Assembly: GCA_015491595.1 (NCBI GenBank)
Contig: WFVP01000024.1
Coordinates: forward strand, 1-8,223
Direction of reading: 5' to 3'
Source: Anaerolineales bacterium
Lineage (GTDB): Bacteria > Chloroflexota > Anaerolineae > Anaerolineales > DRMV01
Length of the DNA stretch: 8,223 nt
A program made the position numbers and the translations under genes. Of the stretch, positions 1-6,698 are shown one piece after another (within the stretch, counting starts at the first letter, position 1; the number at the start of each line of letters is the position of its first letter). A model generated the notes under the pieces. It had not been told where the DNA came from. It worked only from the letters and a program-made list of their open reading frames with translations, and made no database searches.

Positions 1-290
1 ACGCGGAAGGCCGGTTGGAGGAGACGCCCTACATCGTCCTGGGCGGATGCGTCGGCCACAACGTCCGCATCGGTTCGGGTTTCGTGATTTACCCGGCCCG
101 GACCATCGAATCCGACGTGGTGCTCATCGCTCGCGAAGACCGGCATGTCATCACGAAGGATGTGCACTACGAGGACAGTGACCACCACCGCTTACAGGAC
201 CATCGGCATGTGCGCATGTACCCCCGTGAGGGAGAAGAAGAGACCCAAGGTGCCATGAGTCCGACCCAAAAGGTGGGTGGTGCCCTATGA
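1..290 (+). CDS. Hexapeptide-repeat (left-handed beta-helix) protein, C-terminal fragment
   Basis: This is the 3' end of a gene that starts upstream of the window. The reading frame is open from base 3 and ends with TGA at 288-290. The visible part, about 95 residues, carries the imperfect six-residue periodicity of a left-handed beta-helix: successive turns run roughly VLGGCV, GHNVRI, GSGFVI, YPARTI, ESDVVLI. This fold is typical of LpxA/GlmU-type acyltransferases and of C-terminal domains of sugar nucleotidyltransferases. The last 50 residues are hydrophilic, rich in His, Asp and Arg, and do not look like helix turns. The catalytic part is missing from the window, so the substrate cannot be named. 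The stop codon overlaps the start of the acyl-ACP reductase gene (ATGA), which suggests translational coupling and a shared role, perhaps in lipid or envelope chemistry (inference). It could also be a non-enzymatic beta-helix. Confidence 0.62.
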   Translation, partial: AEGRLEETPYIVLGGCVGHNVRIGSGFVIYPARTIESDVVLIAREDRHVITKDVHYEDSDHHRLQDHRHVRMYPREGEEETQGAMSPTQKVGGAL

Positions 291-1384
291 GTACGTTCGC
301 GTTCATCGTACACCCCATTGACCCCAAACGGGACGTTGCCCGCAAGTTCCCCAGGCTGGCCCGCATCCTCTCGGAGCGGGCGATTCACTTTTTCTCCGCC
401 TATTTCCCGCCGGTTTACCTCTCCCGACCCCGCGGCATCGTGTCCCAGGCCACGGGGGAGGAACTCCAGGGCTACCTGCTGGCCTGCCCGCTGACAGCCC
501 ATCGCATGCGCACCCTGCCCCTGGAGCGGGCCTATCGCAAAATCATCCAGACGGGACGGCTGGCTCAACGCCTGGGTGCGGACATCCTGGGACTGGGGGC
601 CTTCACTTCGGCCATCGGCGACGCGGGGGTCACCATCGCCCGGGCACTGGACATCCCGGTGACCACCGGGGACTCCTACACGGTGGCCTCGGCGGTCATG
701 CTGGCCGAGGACGTGGCCCAAAAGATGGAAGTGCCTCTGCAGGACCTGCACGTGGCCGTGGTGGGGGCCACGGGAAGCATCGGCCGCGGGGTAGCCCTGC
801 GCCTCGCCCCGCGGGTGGGCCATCTGTGGATTCTGGCCCGGCGCCCTCGCGCTCTGGGCCGGGTCCAGGAGGAGATTCACGCCCACGCACCCCGGGCTCG
901 GGTCACCCCCAGCACCGACCTCGCGGACCTGCGCCACGCCCACCTGGTCATCAGCGCCACCAGCGCGCCCTTCGCGGTCCTGCGCCCCGAGCATCTGACA
1001 CCCGGAACGGTGGTCATCGACATGGCCCTGCCACGCGACGCGACCCGGCGCCTGGGCCGCCATCCCGAGTACCTGGTGCTGGACGGCGGCCTGATTCAGG
1101 TGCCCGGACCCGTGGACTTCGGCTTCCGCTTCGGGCTGCCCCGGAAGCTGGCCTACGCCTGCATGGCCGAAACCATGATTCTGGCCCTGGAAAAGCGCTT
1201 CGAGTGTTATACTTTAGGAAAACGAATCGACCCCGACAAAGTGGAACAAATACGCGCTTGGGCCGCGAACCACGGCTTTCAACTGGCGTCGTGGTATAGT
1301 TTTGGTCACCGAGTGGGCACAGAACGCATCGCATCCTTCCGCGAGAGGTTTGAACAACGCCTGCGCAGCATGGTTTCCGTCTAA
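287..1384 (+). CDS. Long-chain acyl-[acyl-carrier-protein] reductase homologue (AAR family, fatty-aldehyde forming)
   Basis: The 365-residue product resembles cyanobacterial acyl-ACP reductase, which reduces fatty acyl-ACP to fatty aldehyde with NADPH. Family landmarks are in order: LGLGAFTS (101-108, matching the cyanobacterial ALGGFTS segment), VTTGDSYT (125-132), a Rossmann loop VVGATGSIG (158-166) for NADPH, and ACMAETMIL (291-299) followed by a conserved tail ending in ANHGF (327-331). Cys292 sits where the cyanobacterial enzyme has the cysteine that forms the acyl-thioester intermediate, so activity is plausible. It is about 25 residues longer than the roughly 340-residue cyanobacterial proteins, through a C-terminal extension of basic and aromatic character. 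The ATG at 287 overlaps the upstream stop and follows GGTGG-type purines. No aldehyde-deformylating oxygenase gene is visible nearby, so the aldehyde may go to alcohols or wax esters rather than alkanes (inference). Assignment to the family is firm; substrate chain length is not. Confidence 0.86.
   Translation: MSTFAFIVHPIDPKRDVARKFPRLARILSERAIHFFSAYFPPVYLSRPRGIVSQATGEELQGYLLACPLTAHRMRTLPLERAYRKIIQTGRLAQRLGADILGLGAFTSAIGDAGVTIARALDIPVTTGDSYTVASAVMLAEDVAQKMEVPLQDLHVAVVGATGSIGRGVALRLAPRVGHLWILARRPRALGRVQEEIHAHAPRARVTPSTDLADLRHAHLVISATSAPFAVLRPEHLTPGTVVIDMALPRDATRRLGRHPEYLVLDGGLIQVPGPVDFGFRFGLPRKLAYACMAETMILALEKRFECYTLGKRIDPDKVEQIRAWAANHGFQLASWYSFGHRVGTERIASFRERFEQRLRSMVSV
1205..1213 (+). promoter_or_regulatory. 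Candidate extended -10 promoter element inside the reductase gene
   Basis: TGTTATACT reads as a TGn motif followed by TATACT, a 5/6 match to TATAAT. It lies in coding sequence about 200 nt upstream of the response-regulator gene. The codons here (TAT ACT TTA GGA AAA) are unusually AT-rich for this gene. No good -35 hexamer is seen 16-18 nt upstream, as is common for extended -10 promoters. It may be a coincidence of codon choice. Confidence 0.3.
1292..1300 (+). promoter_or_regulatory. Second candidate extended -10 promoter element inside the reductase gene
   Basis: TGGTATAGT reads as TGn followed by TATAGT, a 5/6 match to TATAAT. It lies about 110 nt upstream of the response-regulator start and is followed by a short T-run. 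No convincing -35 is present. It could drive the signalling genes independently of the reductase gene. Confidence 0.3.
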
Positions 1385-1397
1385 CCTACCTGAGAGA

Positions 1398-1402
1398 GGA
1401 GA
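1398..1402 (+). promoter_or_regulatory. Ribosome binding site that sets the response-regulator start
   Basis: AGGAG ends 6 nt before the ATG at 1409, an ideal spacing. The in-frame GTG at 1403 directly abuts this site and is therefore an unlikely start. Confidence 0.7.
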
Positions 1403-1408
1403 GTGCTC

Positions 1409-2296
1409 ATGGAGCGCGCCCGATTGCTCATTGTGGAAGACGACCCCGACATCGCGAACATGTTGCAACTGTACTTCAGCAAACTGGGCTACGACGTGGA
1501 AGTGGCCTCCCGAGGACAGGAGGGCATCGAGAAGAGCCGTCGGGAAATCCCCCACCTCATCATCCTGGACATCATGCTGCCTGACATCAACGGATATGAG
1601 GTCTTCCGGGAGATTCGCTCCCACCTGCGCACGTCCCACGTCCCCGTCATCTTCCTCACCCAGCGGGACGAACGGGACGCCCGGCTTCAGGGCCTGGAAA
1701 TGGGCGCGGACGACTACATCACCAAGCCCTTCGACATGGAAGAGCTGCGCCTGCGGGTCAAGAACACCCTGGAACGGGTGGAACGGGAGCGCATGACCGA
1801 CCCCCGCACGGGCCTGCCCTCGGGACGGGCCCTGGAGGAATACTTGCGACGCATCCTCCATGAAAAGGATTGGGCACTGCTGGACATCTGGATTCAGTAC
1901 TTCCACGAGTTCCGCGAGGTCTACGGCTTCATGGCCGCCAACGACGTGCTCCGCTTCACCGCCCGCCTGCTCAATCAGGTGGTCAACGACCTGGGCCGAC
2001 CCGAGGACTTCATCGGCCACCCTGGCGATGCGAACTTCGTCATCATCACCAGCCCCGACCGGGCGCCCCGACTGCGCAACGAACTCAAAACCCGATTCCG
2101 GGAGAGCATCCAGAGTCATTACCATTTCCGGGACCGGCAACGGGGCTACCTCGTCCTGCGCCAGGAGGACGGGGTGGAGCGTCATGTCCCCTTGATGTCC
2201 CTGGCCATCGGGGTGGTCATGGCCCGGGATTACGACTTCGCGGACATTCGCGAAGTGACGGAAATCGCCGCGGAAGCCCGCCGCAGGGATATCTGA
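1409..2296 (+). CDS. Response regulator: receiver domain plus degenerate GGDEF-like domain
   Basis: The 295-residue protein starts with a complete receiver domain (about 4-122): acidic pair E10/D11, phospho-acceptor D54 in LIILDIMLP, T84 in VIFLT, and K106 in YITKPFD. After a short helical linker the segment 130-295 follows GGDEF-family layout, beginning DPRTGLPSGRALEE like the usual DxLTGLPNR. The catalytic parts are lost: the GGDEF signature reads GDANF (206-210), and the metal-binding aspartate region (DxDxFK in active enzymes) reads WIQYFH (161-166). Diguanylate cyclase activity is therefore unlikely. An RxxD motif (R197-D200) sits five residues before GDANF, the spacing of the c-di-GMP inhibitory site, so nucleotide binding remains possible (inference). 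There is no DNA-binding domain or membrane segment. It is followed after 3 nt by the histidine kinase, its likely partner. Start chosen by the AGGAG site. Confidence 0.88.
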   Translation: MERARLLIVEDDPDIANMLQLYFSKLGYDVEVASRGQEGIEKSRREIPHLIILDIMLPDINGYEVFREIRSHLRTSHVPVIFLTQRDERDARLQGLEMGADDYITKPFDMEELRLRVKNTLERVERERMTDPRTGLPSGRALEEYLRRILHEKDWALLDIWIQYFHEFREVYGFMAANDVLRFTARLLNQVVNDLGRPEDFIGHPGDANFVIITSPDRAPRLRNELKTRFRESIQSHYHFRDRQRGYLVLRQEDGVERHVPLMSLAIGVVMARDYDFADIREVTEIAAEARRRDI

Positions 2297-2299
2297 CCC

Positions 2300-5200
2300 A
2301 TGCCGCAACCGAAAGAGGTTCTGGACGCGCAAACCCGACCCTACGCCTGGCACCTCCTCCTCCAGGACGTGCGCCAGCTGGTACCCGGCGCCCAGGCCGT
2401 GTCCCTTTGGTGCAGCGGAGGCCAACAAGGCCCCTTGCGTTTCCAGACCGCCTGGGGCTTCCAGCACCCCGATGTCTTCCTGGACGTGCCCCTGGAGCCC
2501 GATTCCCCCTGGGGCCTAGCCCTGGAAACCCTACAACCCCGCATCCTGGACCGAAGCCAGTGGCAGATTTTTCTCCTCTCCCAGCCTCAATGGGCGGACC
2601 TGTACGAACAGGCTCGCGGGGCCCAACCCCAGCTCCCCCAACGCACCCTCATCCTTCCCTGGCCGCAAGCCGCCAGCGTTTTCTCCTTTGACGCCTGGGA
2701 GCCCGACGCGGAGCTCCGCCCGCCCGCTCCCGAAGCCTGGCAGGACGCTCTGCGCCCCTACCGGTTCCTGGGGCACGTGCTGGCAGGATGGAGCGCCTTC
2801 GCGCGCGCCATTGCAGGCGCGCTGGATGCCTTCCCTCGCTTGTTGACCACCGCGCCGGAGGAATTCTTCAGCACCGCCCTGGACATCCTGCGCACCATCC
2901 TGCCCTACGACCGGGCCACGGCTTGGATGCGGGAGGGCGATGTCCTGGTCCTGCGGGCCGTGCGGGGCATGGAAGACAGTGCGGTCGCCATGGCCACGCG
3001 CCTCCACCTGCAGGACCATCCCCTGCTCCAAACCCTGCAGACCACCCGCCGACCCGTGTGGATGCCCACGGGCCGCCTGCTGCCCGAAATCCACCCCCAG
3101 GATTCGCCCTCCCATAGCTGCCTGAGCCTGCCCGTCTTCGAAGAGGCCACCGGACGGCTCATGGGCGTGTTGATGGTGGAGCGGGACGTTCCCTACGGCT
3201 TTCTGGGGAACGAAATCCGCATGGGGACGCGCTTCGCCCGCTCCCTGGCCGACTTCCTCTCGTACAACCAGGCCTTCCAGGAAGCCCATCAAACCCGGGT
3301 CACCCTCCAGCAGCGCACCCACTACCTGGAAGCCCTGTACCGCCTCTCCGAAGCCCTCACCCAGACCCTGGACCCCCAGGCGCTGTGGCGCCTGGCCAGC
3401 CAGCACATCCACGAAGCCCTCCGGGCCCAACGAACCCAAGCCTGGGCCTACGAGGAGAACGGCCAGGCCTCCCTGCGCCCGGTGGTCCAGATTCCCGAGG
3501 GAACGGCGCCCCTGCCCGCTCCCTCCGCCACCGAGGTGGCACCGCTGCTGAGCATCCTCAAGCAAGGACAGGCCCTCGCCATCCTGCAGCCGACGCGCGA
3601 TGAGCGGGTCCAGGGGCTGCTTCGGGCCGGCAATGGCCATACCCCTTACCTGCTCCTGCTGCCTGTGGGCCAGGAGGACCGTTTCCACGGCTTCCTGTGG
3701 GTGGAGCGGGAAACGGCCTTTCCGCCGGAGGAGCAACACCTGGCCCAAACCATGGCCCGCCAGCTGGCCACCACACTGCACAACGCCCAGCTCTACCAGA
3801 TTTCCCAGAGCCTCACCCAGGACCTGGAACGCCGGGTCCGGGAGCGCACCCGAGCCCTGGAACAGGAACGACGCCGCGCGCAGCTCCTGGCCCACGCCTT
3901 TGCCGAGCTGGCCGGGAGCCTGGACCTGGACCAAATTCTGAACCGCACCCTGGAGACCCTGGTCGACGAACTCCCCGTGGAGCAGGCCCTGGTGGTGGTG
4001 ACCCGCGCGGACCAGGAGCACCTGTACTGGCGGGCCGGTCGCGGGCACAAGCGCCCCGCGTATGGCGGTGAGCCCACCTCCATTCCCCGGGAGGACACCG
4101 TGGCCCGGGTCCTCCTGCGGGAACGGGTCCCCCTGGTCATCCCCGACACCGACCACTATCCCGAACCCCTGGAGCCCTGGTGGACCCTGCTGGGACGCCG
4201 GTACGGGTCCCTGATTGCCGTGCCCCTGCTCATCGGTGCCGAGAGCCTGGGAGGTCTGGTGCTGTTGCGAGAGGCCCCCAGCACCTGGGACGTGGACGAC
4301 GTGGAGATGCTCCAGACCATCGGCATGCAAATGGCCACCGCCATCCAGAACGCCGAGCTCTTCGAAATCATCCAGGAACAGGCGGAAAACCTGGGGGCCC
4401 TGTTCCGACAACAGCAAATCGAGGCCCAGCGGGCCAAGGCCATCCTGGACTCCGTGGCCGACGGTATCGTGGTCACCGACGCCCATGGCACCATCACCCT
4501 GCTGAACCCCTCCGCGGAACGCCTGCTCAACATCCGCGCACAGCAGGTGCTGGGACGTCCCCTGGACCACTTCCTGGGCATCTTCGGACCCGCTGCGGCC
4601 CAGTGGATGGACGCCATTCAGCTGTGGTATCAGGACCCCACGGCCTATCAAAACGAAGTCGCGGAAACCCAAATCGAAACCGAGGGCGGTCGGGTGCTCT
4701 CCGTACGCCTGGCCCCCGTGTTCCTCAAACAGGAGTTCCTGGGCACCGTCTCGGTGATTCGGGATATCACCCACCATATCGAAGTGGACCGGATGAAGTC
4801 CGCCTTCGTGGCCAACGTCAGCCACGAGCTTCGAACGCCCCTGACGGCCATCAAGGGCTACGTGGAAGTCCTCCTGGCAGGGATGACGGGCGAGCTGACC
4901 GACCGGCAGAAGCACTTCCTGACCATCATCCGCAACCACTCCGACCGGCTGGTCAACCTGGTGAACGATTTGCTGGACCTCTCCCGGCTGGAGGCCGGAC
5001 GCATTCGCATCGAACCCGAGAAGGTGGAGCTGGAATCCCTGTTGCGGGACGTGGTGCGGGACTTTCGACGACGCATCCAGAAGGAGAAGCGCCACCTGGA
5101 CCTCCAGGAAGAAATCGAATCCCCTCTGCCCGCCGTCTACGCCGACCCGAAGCGCACAGAGCAAATCCTGGCCAACCTGCTGGAGAACGCCATCCGGTAC

Positions 5201-5521
5201 ACCCCCGACGGAGGCACCATCACCGTGCGGGCCCGCCGTTACGACGACAACTTCGTGGTCGTGGCGGTGCAGGACACGGGCATCGGCATCGCCCCCGAGG
5301 ACCAGGACAAGGTCTTCGAGCGCTTCTATCGCGGTCATCATCCCCTGGTGCTGGCCTCGCCCGGAACCGGCCTGGGGCTGCCCATTGTGCGCCAGCTGGT
5401 GGAAATGCAGGGAGGACGCATCTGGCTGGAAAGCGAAGGCATTCCCGGAAAGGGAACCACGTTCTTCTTCACCATCCCCATTTACACCGGACAGGAACCC
5501 TTCCCTGAAGGGAGGACGTGA
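2300..5521 (+). CDS. Soluble multi-GAF/PAS sensor histidine kinase
   Basis: This 1073-residue kinase has no signal peptide or membrane segment, so it should sense a cytoplasmic or diffusible cue. Order of parts: a poorly conserved N-terminal region (1-170, possibly a degenerate GAF), GAF domains at about 186-325, 344-500 and 534-690, a charged coiled coil at 500-533 of the ERRVRERTRALE type, a PAS domain at 711-826, a HisKA dimerisation domain at 830-897, and a HATPase domain at about 945-1063. The kinase core is intact: H-box SHELRTPL with phospho-accepting H842, N-box NLLENAIRYTP (N963), G1 box DTGIGI (992-997), and G2 box GTGLGL (1022-1027). No Cys-His cluster for haem or obvious bilin attachment site was identified, so the ligands are unknown. 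It starts 3 nt after the upstream response regulator, and its stop overlaps the start of the downstream receiver gene. The two receivers are its likely phosphorylation targets. Confidence 0.93.
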   Translation: MPQPKEVLDAQTRPYAWHLLLQDVRQLVPGAQAVSLWCSGGQQGPLRFQTAWGFQHPDVFLDVPLEPDSPWGLALETLQPRILDRSQWQIFLLSQPQWADLYEQARGAQPQLPQRTLILPWPQAASVFSFDAWEPDAELRPPAPEAWQDALRPYRFLGHVLAGWSAFARAIAGALDAFPRLLTTAPEEFFSTALDILRTILPYDRATAWMREGDVLVLRAVRGMEDSAVAMATRLHLQDHPLLQTLQTTRRPVWMPTGRLLPEIHPQDSPSHSCLSLPVFEEATGRLMGVLMVERDVPYGFLGNEIRMGTRFARSLADFLSYNQAFQEAHQTRVTLQQRTHYLEALYRLSEALTQTLDPQALWRLASQHIHEALRAQRTQAWAYEENGQASLRPVVQIPEGTAPLPAPSATEVAPLLSILKQGQALAILQPTRDERVQGLLRAGNGHTPYLLLLPVGQEDRFHGFLWVERETAFPPEEQHLAQTMARQLATTLHNAQLYQISQSLTQDLERRVRERTRALEQERRRAQLLAHAFAELAGSLDLDQILNRTLETLVDELPVEQALVVVTRADQEHLYWRAGRGHKRPAYGGEPTSIPREDTVARVLLRERVPLVIPDTDHYPEPLEPWWTLLGRRYGSLIAVPLLIGAESLGGLVLLREAPSTWDVDDVEMLQTIGMQMATAIQNAELFEIIQEQAENLGALFRQQQIEAQRAKAILDSVADGIVVTDAHGTITLLNPSAERLLNIRAQQVLGRPLDHFLGIFGPAAAQWMDAIQLWYQDPTAYQNEVAETQIETEGGRVLSVRLAPVFLKQEFLGTVSVIRDITHHIEVDRMKSAFVANVSHELRTPLTAIKGYVEVLLAGMTGELTDRQKHFLTIIRNHSDRLVNLVNDLLDLSRLEAGRIRIEPEKVELESLLRDVVRDFRRRIQKEKRHLDLQEEIESPLPAVYADPKRTEQILANLLENAIRYTPDGGTITVRARRYDDNFVVVAVQDTGIGIAPEDQDKVFERFYRGHHPLVLASPGTGLGLPIVRQLVEMQGGRIWLESEGIPGKGTTFFFTIPIYTGQEPFPEGRT

Positions 5522-5892
5522 TGGCCACAATCGTCGTCGCAGAGGACGAAAAAGACATCCGGGAGCTCTTGGTGTTTATCTTGGAACTGGCAGGTCACCG
5601 GGTGGTGGCCGTGCCCGATGGGGCTCAGGCAGTCGAGGCCGTGCGGAGGGAGATGCCCGACCTGGTCATCCTGGACGTGCGCATGCCCCACATGGACGGG
5701 TATGACGCCTGCCGCCTGCTGAAACAGGACGCCCGCACCGCGCACATCCCCGTCATCTTCCTCTCGGCCCGAGGACAGGACAGCGAGGTCCAGACCGGTC
5801 TGGAAGCCGGGGCAGAAAAGTACATCGTCAAACCCTTCTCCCCGGAAGAGCTGTTGAAGGAAATCGCCCCCTTTGTTGACGCGAAGCCATGA
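5521..5892 (+). CDS. Single-domain (CheY-like) response regulator
   Basis: The 123-residue protein is a receiver domain with nothing attached. Key residues are present: acidic pair E8/D9, phospho-acceptor D52 in LVILDVRMP, S82 in VIFLSARG, and K104 in YIVKPFS. The ATG at 5521 shares its A with the stop of the kinase gene and is preceded by GGAGG (5511-5515) at 5 nt spacing, so it is preferred over the GTG at 5518. Without an output domain it may act as a phosphorelay intermediate, a phosphate sink, or a partner of another protein. Position right after the kinase makes that kinase the probable phosphodonor (inference). Its stop overlaps the ATG of the next gene. Confidence 0.93.
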   Translation: MATIVVAEDEKDIRELLVFILELAGHRVVAVPDGAQAVEAVRREMPDLVILDVRMPHMDGYDACRLLKQDARTAHIPVIFLSARGQDSEVQTGLEAGAEKYIVKPFSPEELLKEIAPFVDAKP

Positions 5893-6698
5893 GCGCCATT
5901 CTTCTGCCCGATGGGCTCCTCTTGCATTACGAAGTGTTGGGACGGGGCCGGCCCCCGGTACTGTTCTTGCATTCCTGGTTTGGCTCATGGCGGTACTGGC
6001 TGTTGAGCATGGAAGAAGCCGCCCTGCGCCACCGGGCGTACGCGATGGACCTCCCCGGCTTCGGCGGTAGCACGAACCTGGACCAGGGCACCATTCCCTT
6101 CCAGGTGGAACAGGCCCAGGAGGCTGTGGTGCGCTTCCTAGACCTGCTGGGCATCGACCACTTCATCGTGGTGGGCCACGGCCTGGGCAGCCTGCTGGCC
6201 CTGGAGCTGGCGTGGAAATTCCCCGACCAGGTGGAGAAAGTGCTCACCATCGCGCTGCCCTGGAATGGCGCCCCGCTGGCGCGATGGCTCAAGGCCACAC
6301 CCCAACAGATGGCCTCCCGCTTGTTCGTGGGTCCTCCCTCCGAGGAAATCCAGGTCGCCCGAGACGAAATCGCCCACACCCCCCTCGAATCCTTCCGGGA
6401 AAGCCTGGCCTGGTCCCAGGCCTTCTGGGACGTGCCTCCCCAACCCCTCCGGCAACCCTGGCTGCTCCTCTACGGCGAACAGGACCCCCTGGTACCGCCT
6501 CCGGACGAGAACGCCCAGTCCCATCTGCCGCCGGCGCCCCAGCGGCATCTCCTGGTCATCCCCAAGGCGGCCCACTTCCCTATGCTGGAACATCCCCGGA
6601 TGTTCCACCGTCTGTTGCGGGCCTTCTTGCAAATGGCGCCCGACGATGACATCACGCAACTCCGCCTGCACGAAGAATGGCAACGACGCGTGCGTTAG
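5889..6698 (+). CDS. Alpha/beta-hydrolase-fold protein lacking the nucleophilic serine
   Basis: The 269-residue protein has the layout of the alpha/beta-hydrolase (Abhydrolase_1) family: the oxyanion-loop region VLFLHSWFGSW near residue 27, a nucleophile elbow at 95-101, a catalytic-acid site in YGEQDPLVPP (D199), and a late histidine in KAAHFPMLEHP (H229). The elbow reads VGHGLGS, so residue 98, normally Ser, Asp or Cys, is Gly (codon GGC at 6180-6182). Acid and base positions are kept. A classical hydrolytic triad is therefore absent, and the protein may be a non-catalytic binding or sensory member, or may catalyse something not needing the nucleophile. Ser101 is close in sequence but not in the elbow position. 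There is no signal peptide, so it is cytosolic. The start overlaps the receiver stop (ATGA) and the end overlaps the next gene by 22 nt. Fold assignment is strong; function is open. Confidence 0.85.
   Translation: MSAILLPDGLLLHYEVLGRGRPPVLFLHSWFGSWRYWLLSMEEAALRHRAYAMDLPGFGGSTNLDQGTIPFQVEQAQEAVVRFLDLLGIDHFIVVGHGLGSLLALELAWKFPDQVEKVLTIALPWNGAPLARWLKATPQQMASRLFVGPPSEEIQVARDEIAHTPLESFRESLAWSQAFWDVPPQPLRQPWLLLYGEQDPLVPPPDENAQSHLPPAPQRHLLVIPKAAHFPMLEHPRMFHRLLRAFLQMAPDDDITQLRLHEEWQRRVR

Noticed and set aside
1403..1408. GTG start for the response regulator, two codons upstream of the ATG
   Set aside because: The AGGAG site ends at 1402, leaving no spacing for GTG but 6 nt for the ATG at 1409.
1214..2467. 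A 417-codon minus-strand open frame across the response-regulator gene
   Set aside because: It runs antisense through three real genes, shows no domain or ribosome site, and is explained by GC-rich codon bias.
4180..5508. A 442-codon alternative + strand frame within the kinase gene
   Set aside because: The translation is Pro/Arg/Gly-rich without motifs, and the overlapping frame encodes the intact H, N, G1 and G2 boxes.
2531..5530. A 999-codon open frame on the minus strand opposite the kinase gene
   Set aside because: It is antisense to a kinase with all motifs intact, its translation is rich in Gly, Gln, His and Val with no recognisable domain, and such frames are common opposite GC-rich genes that avoid certain codons.
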